From NCBI GenBank assembly GCA_913052275.1, contig CAJXDX010000003.1, forward strand, positions 1 to 36,078: a DNA stretch of 36,078 bases. The letters are read 5' to 3'. The notes under the pieces are model-generated. The model worked only from the letters and a program-made list of their open reading frames with translations, did not search any database and had not been told where the DNA came from. Every line of letters begins with the position of its first letter. The first letter of the stretch is position 1. Positions 1 to 7,988 of this stretch are shown one piece after another. Source of the stretch: an uncultured Pseudomonadota bacterium (lineage in GTDB: Bacteria > SAR324 > NAC60-12). The translations under genes and the position numbers were made by a program.

Positions 1-850
1 GCTGATATTTTTTGCCAGTATGGCTTTTCTCTTAGCAGGTTGTCCTCCAAAAGAACCACCTGCACCCGATCCTACTCCGCCTGAACCTGCATGTGAGGGA
101 GAAGAATGTCCATGTGAAGGAATGGAATGTGATGAAGAAGAAGAGGAGAAGGAGAAGGTTGAAGACAAGAAGGATGATCCACCTGATCCTCCACCTCCGC
201 CACCACCTGGACCTCTTCCTTGTGATGAAGATCCAAACAGAGACGAAAGGGAGGAATGTAAGGTTGAAGACAAGGAGGATGATCCACCAAAAGGTGATGG
301 ACTAGCATTTGTAAATAGAAATGAGGCTCAACCTGTGGAAGAAGAACCTAAACAAAAAGGTGATGGACTAGCATTTGTAAAGAGAAATAAAGCTCAAGCT
401 ATAGAACAGAAAAAAGAAGAAGAGCTAATTATAGAAGAAAAAGACGCAGATGAAAGTGTCCAACCACCGAAAGCTGAAGAAATCATGATCTTGCCTCCTG
501 AAGAATCAGATGCAGCCTTCAGTGAAATGGGAATGGTTTATTTTGCCTATGACAAGAGTGAAATAACTGCCGATTTTGAGGAAGTTATCCAGAAAAATTA
601 TGAATGGATCTATCAAAATCCAGATGTCCAGATTCAACTGGAAGGCCACTGTGATGAAAGAGGTACAAACGAATACAATCTGGCTTTAGGTGAACGGAGA
701 GCAAAAGCAGTCTTTGACTACCTTGTCAGCCTCGGAGCCAATCCTTCACAGTTTACAATAGTGAGTTTTGGTGAAGAAAGGCCAGTGGCTTATGGCAGCA
801 ACGAAGCTTCCTGGCGTCAAAATCGCAGAGTAGAGTTCACCCAATTGTAA
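1..850 (+). CDS. pal: Peptidoglycan-associated lipoprotein Pal (5' end outside window)
   Basis: The reading frame is open from base 2 and runs into an apolar stretch ending in the lipobox LLAGC (Cys encoded near base 41). The signal peptide therefore begins before the window, and the ATG at base 20 is not the true start. After the lipid-anchored Cys comes a long Pro/Glu/Asp-rich linker of about 160 residues containing six further Cys and two kinds of internal repeat. The last ~110 residues are an OmpA/Pal peptidoglycan-binding domain: VYFAYDKSEI, then LEGHCDERGTNEYN and LGERRAKAV, then the C-terminal NRRVEF. Family knowledge: Pal is anchored in the outer membrane and binds diaminopimelate in peptidoglycan, and TolB docks onto it. 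tolQ and tolR follow directly, supporting Pal rather than a generic OmpA protein. The linker is far longer than in E. coli Pal. Confidence 0.9.
   Translation, partial: LIFFASMAFLLAGCPPKEPPAPDPTPPEPACEGEECPCEGMECDEEEEEKEKVEDKKDDPPDPPPPPPPGPLPCDEDPNRDEREECKVEDKEDDPPKGDGLAFVNRNEAQPVEEEPKQKGDGLAFVKRNKAQAIEQKKEEELIIEEKDADESVQPPKAEEIMILPPEESDAAFSEMGMVYFAYDKSEITADFEEVIQKNYEWIYQNPDVQIQLEGHCDERGTNEYNLALGERRAKAVFDYLVSLGANPSQFTIVSFGEERPVAYGSNEASWRQNRRVEFTQL
155..288 (+). repeat. Interspersed 29-base direct repeat in the pal linker
   Basis: A 29-base unit at 155-183 recurs at 260-288 with a single mismatch. It encodes KVEDKKDDPP and KVEDKEDDPP. A Pro-run and two Cys lie between the copies. The near-identity at DNA level suggests recent duplication inside the linker. 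Confidence 0.9.
289..397 (+). repeat. Tandem 66-base (22-residue) repeat in the pal linker
   Basis: Bases 289-331 recur at 355-397 with three mismatches; the first 27 bases are identical. The repeats encode KGDGLAFVNRNEAQ and KGDGLAFVKRNKAQ, with a period of 66 bases. The array begins immediately after the second copy of the 29-base repeat. Confidence 0.9.
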
Positions 851-893
851 ATACTTTGGAGCTACATCAGTAACTTTGATAACCCCTTGAATC

Positions 894-1622
894 ATGCTCA
901 CCGAATGGCTAGGCGAAACGAGCATAGTCGGACTGGTACTTGGTGGAAGTTTCATCGCGAAACTGGTGTTGTTCATTTTGGCTTTAATGTCGGCCCTTTC
1001 CTGGGCCGTCATAATTATAAAGGCCCTTCAGTATTTTAGTATCCGCAAACAGGATCAGAAATTCTACCGGCTTTACCTCAACGAATCCAACCTTAATCAA
1101 ATCAAAAATATATCAGCAGAATATCCCTATTCTGCTTTCTCATTCATGTTTACTGCAACCTATAAGGAAGCAGCCAGAATGATTCAGCGAATACAGCGAT
1201 CTTCCCCTGATATTTCTGAAAGCAACTCAATGCTTCCTCATCTCAGCACACAGTTGCAGCGAGTGATAGAGCAGAGTATCAATGAAAGATACTCCTTGAT
1301 TGAAAACAGATTGAATATTCTAGCAACAATATCCAGTGCTGCTCCATTTGTAGGGCTCTTTGGAACTGTCCTTGGAATTATCAACTCCTTTCAGAGCATA
1401 GGAACTACTGGCGTGACGAGCTTAGCTGCTGTTGCTCCGGGAATTTCGGAGGCACTGGTTGCCACCGCTGCAGGCTTGCTGGCCGCAATACCTGCACTTA
1501 TGGGCTACAATTATTTTCGGAATCAGTCTCGTGTCTTAACTAATACCATGCGGAATTATGGCATGGAACTTACTAATCGATTTGAATGGATTGTACATGG
1601 GAGGCTCCTGGGAAGAGAATGA
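894..1622 (+). CDS. tolQ: TolQ/ExbB/MotA-family proton channel protein
   Basis: A protein of 242 residues (E. coli TolQ has 230) with the TolQ membrane layout: TM1 about residues 22-42, a cytoplasmic loop, TM2 about 143-165 containing APFVGLFGTVLGI, and TM3 about 184-206 containing ISEALVATAAGLLAAIPA. The TM2 and TM3 motifs are the family signatures lining the proton path. With TolR it uses the proton-motive force to energise TolA and maintain the outer membrane during division. It begins 43 bases after pal with no clear Shine-Dalgarno sequence, and tolR overlaps its 3' end by 26 bases, so pal-tolQ-tolR is probably one transcript. ExbB is the alternative name; the adjoining pal favours TolQ. 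Confidence 0.92.
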   Translation: MLTEWLGETSIVGLVLGGSFIAKLVLFILALMSALSWAVIIIKALQYFSIRKQDQKFYRLYLNESNLNQIKNISAEYPYSAFSFMFTATYKEAARMIQRIQRSSPDISESNSMLPHLSTQLQRVIEQSINERYSLIENRLNILATISSAAPFVGLFGTVLGIINSFQSIGTTGVTSLAAVAPGISEALVATAAGLLAAIPALMGYNYFRNQSRVLTNTMRNYGMELTNRFEWIVHGRLLGRE

Positions 1623-2031
1623 ACCTCTGAGTGAAATCAATGTGACGCCTTTCGTTGACGTCCTGTTGGTGCTATTAATCATCTTCATGGTAACTGCACC
1701 AATTGTCAACCATGTGATTCAAGTGGACCTCCCCGAAGACAGTTACAACAAGGACGTAATGAAACCTCTGCAGGAGCCCCTTAAATTGGTGATAGACAAA
1801 TCTGGAGTATTATATATTGGAAAAACGCGTATTGGAGATAGTGCCGAAGAAGAAAGTCAAATTGTGCTGAAGGATAGAGTACAACAATGGACCAGAGGAA
1901 AGAAACAGCCCTGGCTAGTTGATGTGGAAGCTGATGAAAAAGTTGATTACGGATCTATTGTTCCGGTAATTGCCAGGCTTAAAGAATTGGATGTAAGCAT
2001 GAACCTGGTTATTCGCCCAAAACCCAAATAA
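1597..2031 (+). CDS. tolR: TolR/ExbD-family inner-membrane protein
   Basis: A biopolymer transport protein of 144 residues. The signature INVTPFVDVLLVLLIIFMV at residues 14-32 includes the proton-carrying Asp21 (equivalent to E. coli TolR Asp23) in the single TM helix. A periplasmic domain follows, ending DYGSIVPVIARLKELDVSMNLVI. The frame is open further upstream, with an ATG at 1558, but that would put 39 bases more inside tolQ and add residues not typical of the family. The ATG at 1597, giving MGGSWEENEPLSEINVTPF, fits TolR N-termini better. It overlaps tolQ by 26 bases in another frame, implying translational coupling. The stop lies 15 bases from the convergent tatA stop. Confidence 0.9.
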   Translation: MGGSWEENEPLSEINVTPFVDVLLVLLIIFMVTAPIVNHVIQVDLPEDSYNKDVMKPLQEPLKLVIDKSGVLYIGKTRIGDSAEEESQIVLKDRVQQWTRGKKQPWLVDVEADEKVDYGSIVPVIARLKELDVSMNLVIRPKPK

Positions 2032-2046
2032 ATCTATCTTTTCTTT

Positions 2047-2286
2047 TCAGCTGTTTTCTTTATTCGCTATAGTGGAATCTTCCTTGATAACGGTATTATC
2101 TTCTGCGTTTGCAGCAGAATTATCATCTATTTTAACCTTCTCTTCTTTATTTTTCTTCGTTGCTTTTTTGAAATTGGTTATCATTCCACCAAGTCCTTCG
2201 CCAATCAGGGGCAAGCGTTTTGCTCCAAATAAAACTACTACGATTGCTAAAACGATTAAAAGTTCCCAAACACCCAAACCAAACAT
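2047..2286 (-). CDS. tatA: Sec-independent translocase protein TatA
   Basis: A 79-residue TatA/TatE-type protein: a short N-terminal TM helix (MFGLGVWELLIVLAIVVVLF), the hinge FGAKRLP, an amphipathic helix (LIGEGLGGMITNFKKATKK), and a charged disordered tail. TatA oligomers form the size-adjustable pore of the twin-arginine pathway for folded proteins. No tatB or tatC is visible in the window. A Shine-Dalgarno GGAG lies eight bases before the start (complement of 2295-2298), and a good sigma70-type promoter lies just upstream. Confidence 0.93.
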   Translation of the reverse strand: MFGLGVWELLIVLAIVVVLFGAKRLPLIGEGLGGMITNFKKATKKNKEEKVKIDDNSAANAEDNTVIKEDSTIANKENS

Positions 2287-2326
2287 TTTGAACGCTCCAT
2301 CTTTTTTTGTAATTTGTTATAAAAAT

Positions 2327-2355
2327 ATAGTAAAGTACAATAATATTACAGTCAA
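2327..2355 (-). promoter_or_regulatory. Sigma70-type promoter of tatA
   Basis: Read on the minus strand: TTGACT (complement of 2350-2355), 17 bases, TACTAT (complement of 2327-2332). The start codon is about 40 bases downstream. Both the hexamers and the spacing are close to consensus. Confidence 0.6.
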
Positions 2356-2365
2356 ACTTAACCGC

Positions 2366-2390
2366 GAGATGATTGCATGATTATCATCTC
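2366..2390. promoter_or_regulatory. Inverted repeat between tatA and fliN
   Basis: Perfect 8-base arms GAGATGAT (2366-2373) and ATCATCTC (2383-2390) flank nine bases. It lies just upstream of the tatA -35 box and 42 bases before fliN, so it could be an operator for either gene. There is no T-run and so no sign of a terminator. Confidence 0.4.
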
Positions 2391-2431
2391 ATGTCAACTT
2401 CTAAAATTCAGTTATCTTTAATATTGGAAAT

Positions 2432-2722
2432 ATGAGTGCCGAATCTTCAATACAGAACTCTTTACAGCACAAGCTGGATTTTTTGGCAGACGCACCACAA
2501 GTGATGCAGGCTGAAATTGCACGCTCTCAGGTTTCACTTTATGATGTTATGCTCTGGAAACAAGGCACCGTTGTGAAATTTGACAAAATAGTAGGCTCAA
2601 CGATTGATGTGTTAATAGGGGACCGTCTGATTGCCAGGGGAGAAGTTGTTGTTGTTAACGACCGCTATGGTGTGAGGATCAACGAAATAACTCATCCGGA
2701 TGAAAAACCTCATACAGAATGA
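2432..2722 (+). CDS. fliN: FliN-like flagellar motor switch protein (SpoA domain)
   Basis: The 96-residue product is essentially one SpoA/FliN domain. VMLWKQGTVVKFDKIVGSTIDVLIGDRLIARGEVVVVNDRYGVRI matches the FliN C-terminal fold, including the hallmark LIARGEVVVV and YGVRI. FliN forms the bottom of the flagellar C-ring, binds FliH and takes part in switching. Type III secretion SctQ proteins share the domain, but a separate short protein is more like FliN. The N-terminal ~30 residues are not distinctive. No flagellar, chemotaxis or secretion gene lies nearby, so it stands alone between tatA and hemL. A weak GGAA precedes the ATG. Confidence 0.8.
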   Translation: MSAESSIQNSLQHKLDFLADAPQVMQAEIARSQVSLYDVMLWKQGTVVKFDKIVGSTIDVLIGDRLIARGEVVVVNDRYGVRINEITHPDEKPHTE

Positions 2723-2782
2723 AAATAATTCTTTGCTTTTTAAGATCAGTTTTAGGTCAAATTATCAACTCGAAAAAATTTG

Positions 2783-4063
2783 CTAGTCTTTAAAAGCCTT
2801 TCTGAACGCTGAGGCAGTTCTTTCCAGATCTTCATCTGAATGTGCAGTTGAAATAAAAAGGGATTCAAAAGCTGATGGTGGTAAATAAATGCCCTGCTTC
2901 AGCATATTCTGGAAAAATCTAGTAAACTTTTCCGTATCAGAATTAAGTGCTTCCTGGAAATTACGCACTGCATTTTCTGCAAAAAAATACCCAAACATAC
3001 CACCGATTGACTGTGTCTGAATTTGAATTCCGGCAGTCTCAGCTGCTGTTGTCAGCTCTTCACAAAGCCATGCTGTTTTTTGGCCAAGCTCAGGATATGG
3101 ATTCTGCTCTTTCAGTATTTCCAAAGTTGTTAAACCTGCTGTTACCGCAAGTGGATTTCCAGACAAAGTTCCTGCCTGATATATTGGTCCTGAAGGTGCA
3201 ACCTGAAGCATAATATCCTGGCGTCCACCGTATGCTCCTACAGGCAGACCTCCACCAATAACCTTTCCAAAAATACTTAAGTCTGGAACAATGCCAAACA
3301 GTGATTGTGCTCCTCCAAAATCAATACGAAAACCACTCATCACCTCATCAAATATCAGCAAAATTCCTTCACGATCGCATAAATCACGCAGACCTTGCAG
3401 AAATCCATGTTCCGGAGGTATCATGCCCATATTCCCTGCTACAGGTTCAAGAATAATGGCGGCGATATCCTGAGAGTTTTCTTCTGTAATTCTGATAACA
3501 GAGTCCAGATCGTTGAATTTAGCCTGAAGTGTATGTTCGACAAAAGAAACTGGAACTCCCGGAGAGTCTGGAATTCCTAATGTCATTGCTCCGGAACCTG
3601 CCTTTACAAGAAGAGGGTCAACGCTGCCGTGATAGCAGCCCTCAAATTTAATTATTTTATCACGTTTAGTATAACCGCGAGCCAAACGCAGAACTGCCAT
3701 TGCTGCTTCTGAACCGGAATTTACCAGGCGAATCATTTCCACACTGGGTACAGCTTCACATATCATTTCAGCTAACAAAATCTCACCTTCAGTTGGCGCA
3801 CCAAAAGAAGTGCCATTGTCCAGAGTTTCTTTAAGTTTGCTGACTACTTCCGGGTTGGCGTGTCCAAGAATCATTGGCCCCCACGAACCCACGTAGTCAA
3901 TATATTCGTTTCCATCCTTGTCAAAGAGTTTTGATCCCTGGCCCCTTGTAATGAATAAGGGAGTCATATTCACAGATTTAAAAGCACGGACAGGACTGTT
4001 TACTCCTCCAGGAAGTCTTTGCTGGGCTAGAGAAAATAACTTTGTAGATTGTGTGATCTGCAT
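2783..4063 (-). CDS. hemL: Glutamate-1-semialdehyde 2,1-aminomutase
   Basis: A full-length protein of 426 residues, the usual family size. It converts glutamate-1-semialdehyde to 5-aminolevulinate, the committed C5-pathway step of tetrapyrrole synthesis, using pyridoxamine phosphate. Signatures: GGVNSPVRAF near residue 20, the phosphate-binding NSGSEA at 115-120, LIFDEVMSGFR at 236-246, and the cofactor lysine in SIFGKVIGGGLPVGAYGG (Lys267). The start at 4063 gives the typical N-terminus; there is no good ribosome-binding site. A consensus TTGACA lies upstream on the minus strand (complement of 4167-4172), with TACAAA only 15 bases further on. It is divergent from the small lipoprotein gene. 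Confidence 0.97.
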   Translation of the reverse strand: MQITQSTKLFSLAQQRLPGGVNSPVRAFKSVNMTPLFITRGQGSKLFDKDGNEYIDYVGSWGPMILGHANPEVVSKLKETLDNGTSFGAPTEGEILLAEMICEAVPSVEMIRLVNSGSEAAMAVLRLARGYTKRDKIIKFEGCYHGSVDPLLVKAGSGAMTLGIPDSPGVPVSFVEHTLQAKFNDLDSVIRITEENSQDIAAIILEPVAGNMGMIPPEHGFLQGLRDLCDREGILLIFDEVMSGFRIDFGGAQSLFGIVPDLSIFGKVIGGGLPVGAYGGRQDIMLQVAPSGPIYQAGTLSGNPLAVTAGLTTLEILKEQNPYPELGQKTAWLCEELTTAAETAGIQIQTQSIGGMFGYFFAENAVRNFQEALNSDTEKFTRFFQNMLKQGIYLPPSAFESLFISTAHSDEDLERTASAFRKAFKD

Positions 4064-4192
4064 GAAGGTTGCACTTATTGTAAAGAAGAGTTTTTCAAGA
4101 GTTGATTAATTTTGTTGTATAAATGAGGCTTTCTTAAACTGGTAGTTTGTAGAACGAGCAGAATGTTGTCAAGACTTCACTAAAGAAAATTA

Positions 4193-4510
4193 ATGCGCAG
4201 CATACTTCTTTTAATTCTGTTTAGCTTAATTTTGATCATAGGCTGTGCCACGGTTCAGCAGAACTACCAAACATTTTATGATCCTGAATACAAGGTAATA
4301 GATCGTGGGGAGCTTGATGTCAAAGTATTAAGCCGTGCATGTTCAGGCACATTTGAGGACGCGTTGTCTGCAGCAAAGAATAACGGGAAATTTCACCTGC
4401 GCAGTGTTGTTGGGAATCAAAACCATAGGATAAAATATAAGGAAGTTCGCAGCTACAACAAACAGGACAAAATCTGTGTGGAAATGAGTGCATCATCTTT
4501 TCCTCCTTAA
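4193..4510 (+). CDS. Small predicted lipoprotein, function unknown
   Basis: A 105-residue protein starting with a typical lipoprotein signal: MRSILLLILFSLILIIGCATVQ, lipobox LIIGC with Cys18. The mature part, about 87 residues, contains YDPEYKVIDRGELDVKVLSRACSG, then a short Ala/Lys helix (FEDALSAAKNNGKFHLRSV), and ends in a basic beta-like stretch. Two Cys in the mature part (in RACSG and KICVEM) could form a disulfide. No family is recognised. It lies alone between hemL and lon, each with its own spacer, so it is probably transcribed separately. Confidence 0.75.
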   Translation: MRSILLLILFSLILIIGCATVQQNYQTFYDPEYKVIDRGELDVKVLSRACSGTFEDALSAAKNNGKFHLRSVVGNQNHRIKYKEVRSYNKQDKICVEMSASSFPP

Positions 4511-4597
4511 TATCAAAATCTAATACCAGGGAAGCTGATCTTTGATTTCTTGATTTTTTGTAAAGTCATCGATAAAGTAAAATATCATTCTCTGAAC

Positions 4598-4631
4598 TTG
4601 GCAGTTTTCTTGTTTATGTAATAATATTACA
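4598..4631 (+). promoter_or_regulatory. Probable lon promoter with overlapping dyad
   Basis: TTGGCA (4598-4603) is followed after 18 bases by TAATAT (4622-4627), about 80 bases before the lon start. The dyad TGTAAT-AAT-ATTACA (4617-4631) covers the -10 box, so a repressor bound there would block initiation. No clear heat-shock sigma32 promoter was seen. Confidence 0.45.
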
Positions 4632-4709
4632 AAAAGCAGGCATTTTCATTTTGATCACAGTACAAGAATTATCATTTTCTTAAACACATAGTCAAATTCA
4701 AGGTAGTTC

Positions 4710-7172
4710 ATGCCCGGAGAAGTCCAAGACAAATCTACTGCTCCAAAACAGTTAGCTCTTCCAATGTTGCCAATGAGAGATATTGTGGTGTTCCCCCACA
4801 TGACTGCACCATTTTTCATTGGGCGTACACTCTCAATAGCCTCTCTGGAAAAAGCCCTTGCGGGAGACAGGCAAATTTTTGTTGTTGCTCAAGAGGATCC
4901 ACTGGTTGAAGAGCCTGAAGCAAAGGATTTGTTTCGTGTAGGCACTATTGGCCAGGTCCTGCAGATCATGCGACTCCACAATGGAACCATTAAAGCTTTG
5001 TTTGAGGCAAAAACAAGGGGACGTCTGATTGAGGCGCATATGGAAGAACCACATTTTGCCGCAGTTGTGGAACCAATTCCTGAAAATGTTTCAAGGGCAC
5101 CCGAATTGATTGCTCTCAGCAAAAATGTTCGTACCGAGTTCAAGCGTTATCTTAAGGACGTCAAGCGCCGTACTGAGGGAATTGAAAAATTGTCCATAGA
5201 CTCAGACGAACCGCTTATCCTTGCCGACAGAATTGCTCCGCTTTTAAACATGGAATTGAGAAAGAAGCAGGATTTGCTGGAAAATGCTGATCCAAAAAAA
5301 CGTCTGGAAATAGTCTACGGACGAATGCTTGAGGAAAAAGAATTTAAAAAAGTAGAAAGGAAACTGAAGGAAAGAGTTCAGGGACAGATTGGAAGGACTC
5401 AAAAAGAATATTACCTCAATGAACAAGTCAAGGCTATTCAAAAAGAGTTGGGGCATGGGGAAGACGGCAAAGCAGAAATGGAAGAGTATGCTAAAAAGAT
5501 TGAGGAGGTTAAGCTTTCAGCTGAAGCCAAAGAAATGGCGGAAAAAGAACTGAAAAAACTCAAAATGATGCCTTCCATGTCATCTGAAGCAAACGTGGTA
5601 CGCAACTATCTTGACTGGTTGATTTGTATGCCATGGGACGAAAAGACTGAAGATAATTTTGACTTGGGAAAAGCCGAAAAAGTTTTGGATGCGCGGCATT
5701 ATGGTTTGGAAAAAGTAAAAGAACGTATTATTGAGTATCTTGCAGTCGCACAGCAGGTGGGGAAAATGAAAGGACCGATTATTTGTCTGGTAGGACCGCC
5801 TGGTGTAGGCAAAACATCTCTTGCTCGCTCTGTTGCAGAAGCGTTAGGAAGAAAATTTGCCCATGTAAGTCTTGGAGGGGTACGTGACGAAGCTGAAATC
5901 AGAGGACACCGCAGAACTTACATTGGTGCTATGCCCGGGAAAGTGATTCAGTCTCTGCGCAAAGTGAAATATAAAAATCCACTGCTGCTCTTTGATGAAA
6001 TTGACAAAATGACTTATGGGGTGATGGGAGACCCAGCTGCAGCCCTGCTTGAAGTACTTGACCCTGAACAAAACCACACTTTCATGGATCATTATTTAGA
6101 AGTAGAGTTTGATGTCTCGGATGTACTGTTTTTTTGCACTGCAAATGTTGCGCAGAACATTCCACCAGCGCTAAAAGATCGAATGGAAGTTATCATGCTT
6201 TCAGGCTACACAGAGTTGGAAAAAGAACATATTGCTCGTGAACATCTGCTTCCAAAACAAATGGATGAAAATGGTCTCACAGTTAAAAAGATTCAGTTTC
6301 AGCAAAAAGCTATCCTTGACATTATTCGCAGTTATACCAGAGAAGCCGGAGTCAGGAACCTGGAAAGGGAGATCGCAAAAACATGTCGTAAGGTTGCAAC
6401 ACAACTGGTTAAGAAGACAAATCTCAGCAAAGTAGTGGTTACATCAAAACGTGTACAGAAATTCTTGGGAGTACCACGTTACAAACATGCAAAAGCTGAA
6501 GAACAAAACGAAATTGGCACTACATGTGGATTGGCATGGACACAGGCAGGCGGGGAACTCCTTGTTACCGAAGTGAATATCATGAAAGGTACGGGAAAGT
6601 TACAGTTGACCGGAAAGCTTGGAGATGTGATGAAAGAATCAGCACAGGCTGCGCTGAGTTATGTGCGAACGAATGCAAACAGGCTGGGAATTTTTTCTTC
6701 AGTATTTGAAAAAACAGATATTCACATTCACGTACCGGCAGGAGCTGTACCCAAAGACGGTCCCTCTGCCGGGGTTACAATAGCGACTTCTTTGGTCAGT
6801 GCATTTACCAGTATCCCGGTTAGGAATGAAGTTGCTATGACCGGAGAAACAACTTTGCGGGGCAAGGTACTGGCAATAGGAGGATTAAAAGAAAAACTTC
6901 TTGCTGCAAAACGAGGTGTCATTTCCACTGTAATTATTCCGGATAAAAACAAGAAAGATCTTAGTGAAATTCCGGAAGAAATCCAGAATGGGCTGGAAAT
7001 AATCCCGGTAAATACAGTGGAAGAAGTATTAAATATATCACTTGAGCGTTTCCCCAGCCCGGTAATTGATCCTGTATCTGAAGATGAAGAAGGTTCCAAT
7101 AAAGAAAGTCCGGGAGCAACCATCTTACCTGAAACTGAATCCTCAGATTCCCCCAGAACTTATGATGCATAA
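4710..7172 (+). CDS. lon: ATP-dependent protease Lon (La)
   Basis: The 820-residue protein has all Lon parts: an N-terminal LAN domain (LPMLPMRDIVVFPHM near residue 20); a coiled-coil stretch about 190-290; an AAA+ module with Walker A GPPGVGKT (362-369) and Walker B LLLFDEID (425-432); and a C-terminal protease domain with catalytic Ser686 in KDGPSAG and Lys729 in GGLKEK. Their spacing of 43 residues equals that of E. coli Lon (Ser679/Lys722). Lon degrades misfolded and short-lived regulatory proteins in the cytoplasm. A tail of about 40 acidic, Ser/Pro-rich residues follows the conserved end and is probably disordered. The start is supported by AAGG six bases before the ATG. Confidence 0.98.
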   Translation: MPGEVQDKSTAPKQLALPMLPMRDIVVFPHMTAPFFIGRTLSIASLEKALAGDRQIFVVAQEDPLVEEPEAKDLFRVGTIGQVLQIMRLHNGTIKALFEAKTRGRLIEAHMEEPHFAAVVEPIPENVSRAPELIALSKNVRTEFKRYLKDVKRRTEGIEKLSIDSDEPLILADRIAPLLNMELRKKQDLLENADPKKRLEIVYGRMLEEKEFKKVERKLKERVQGQIGRTQKEYYLNEQVKAIQKELGHGEDGKAEMEEYAKKIEEVKLSAEAKEMAEKELKKLKMMPSMSSEANVVRNYLDWLICMPWDEKTEDNFDLGKAEKVLDARHYGLEKVKERIIEYLAVAQQVGKMKGPIICLVGPPGVGKTSLARSVAEALGRKFAHVSLGGVRDEAEIRGHRRTYIGAMPGKVIQSLRKVKYKNPLLLFDEIDKMTYGVMGDPAAALLEVLDPEQNHTFMDHYLEVEFDVSDVLFFCTANVAQNIPPALKDRMEVIMLSGYTELEKEHIAREHLLPKQMDENGLTVKKIQFQQKAILDIIRSYTREAGVRNLEREIAKTCRKVATQLVKKTNLSKVVVTSKRVQKFLGVPRYKHAKAEEQNEIGTTCGLAWTQAGGELLVTEVNIMKGTGKLQLTGKLGDVMKESAQAALSYVRTNANRLGIFSSVFEKTDIHIHVPAGAVPKDGPSAGVTIATSLVSAFTSIPVRNEVAMTGETTLRGKVLAIGGLKEKLLAAKRGVISTVIIPDKNKKDLSEIPEEIQNGLEIIPVNTVEEVLNISLERFPSPVIDPVSEDEEGSNKESPGATILPETESSDSPRTYDA

Positions 7173-7246
7173 AGTTGATGCAGCAGGTTTGACAGATGAA
7201 TCTCAGTTATTCCTGCCGACATCACAAGTAAAATTATGTTGGAGTG

Positions 7247-7276
7247 TAAAACTGCTGACTTATGCATGCAGTTTTA
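7247..7276 (+). promoter_or_regulatory. Hairpin between lon and the R3H gene
   Basis: TAAAACTGC (7247-7255) pairs with GCAGTTTTA (7268-7276) around a 12-base loop containing GCAT. It lies 75 bases after lon and 20 before the next start. There is no clean T-run, so it may be a weak terminator or a 5'-leader structure of the R3H gene. Confidence 0.35.
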
Positions 7277-7296
7277 ACTGCAAAGTTATTTAAAAA

Positions 7297-7749
7297 ATGC
7301 CCGTGTTTGATGATATGGAATTGAGCAGTTCTGATGTGGAACTGATTGCTGAGATTAATGATGCACTTGTGCGATTTGTCAAATCTGAAGAGACTCATCT
7401 GCAACTGGAACCTATGAATTCATTTCGCAGACGAATGGTTCATAAAATAGGTACAAAATACAAACTAACTTCTGAATCAACAGGAGAAGGAATAAATCGT
7501 TCAGTTAGTCTGAGGAAAACAGAACTTACAGAAATCCCGGAAAATATAATACAAAATAATGTTATTGATCGGGGAATAGAAATATTTTACGCAAAGCCGG
7601 GGACAGAAATTGTTTTGAGAAAAGACGGCAGCTTCGGTATAGCGCTTAATGAGCGGGAACCCCGGATTCTGGACAGACGTCCTGTTGAAGATGGAGAATT
7701 CCGCATACGTCAAAATAAAATTGTATGCAGGCATGACAGCAACTGGTAA
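7297..7749 (+). CDS. R3H-domain nucleic-acid-binding protein
   Basis: A 150-residue protein whose first half is an R3H domain: a helix LIAEINDALVRFVKSEE, then LEPMNSFRRRMVHKIG with the defining Arg45-x3-His49, then YKLTSESTGEGINRSVSLRK. R3H domains bind single-stranded DNA or RNA. The C-terminal half (about residues 78-150) matches no family I recognise. It is not a Jag/KhpB protein, because there is no KH domain or Jag-N region. The ATG at 7297 lacks a Shine-Dalgarno sequence and follows an A-rich run. It lies 124 bases after lon on the same strand, with a hairpin between them. Confidence 0.75.
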   Translation: MPVFDDMELSSSDVELIAEINDALVRFVKSEETHLQLEPMNSFRRRMVHKIGTKYKLTSESTGEGINRSVSLRKTELTEIPENIIQNNVIDRGIEIFYAKPGTEIVLRKDGSFGIALNEREPRILDRRPVEDGEFRIRQNKIVCRHDSNW

Positions 7750-7903
7750 GAACCGGGGATTCTTTCCAAATTGTATCTTTCCTTAATCTAACGTACTCCT
7801 TCCTTCCAAATGTAAATATTAGATTTTGTGAATGATTGTCCATTTGCGAATTACATAAAAAATTCACATAACTTCTGAAAAACATTAAATAGCTGATTTT
7901 AAA

Positions 7904-7952
7904 TTCAGACTGTTCAAAACTGCTTATGTTAATAATCATTTGAATGTCTGAA
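7904..7952. repeat. Long imperfect inverted repeat before the CcmI-like gene
   Basis: The left arm TTCAGAC-TG-TTCAAA (7904-7918) pairs with TTTGAA-T-GTCTGAA (7939-7952): 13 base pairs with a small internal loop and a 20-base apical loop. It ends 36 bases before the ATG of the next gene, so it would be in its leader or promoter. Confidence 0.5.
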
Positions 7953-7988
7953 CTTTGAAAAAACTTAAATAAAGTACTTTAACCGGTC

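Noticed and set aside
72..308. ORFs in other frames across the pal linker (minus 72-308, plus 93-305)
   Set aside because: They are shadows of the low-complexity repeat-rich linker; the pal frame is continuous into the OmpA domain.
1558..1596. Upstream ATG for tolR
   Set aside because: It would extend deeper into tolQ and add residues not typical of TolR; the ATG at 1597 gives the family N-terminus.
2366..2390. Fur box between tatA and fliN
   Set aside because: The dyad GAGATGAT/ATCATCTC shares only a few bases with the Fur consensus.
6728..7123. 131-codon minus-strand ORF within lon
   Set aside because: Antisense to the conserved protease domain of Lon; no ribosome-binding site and no recognisable motif.
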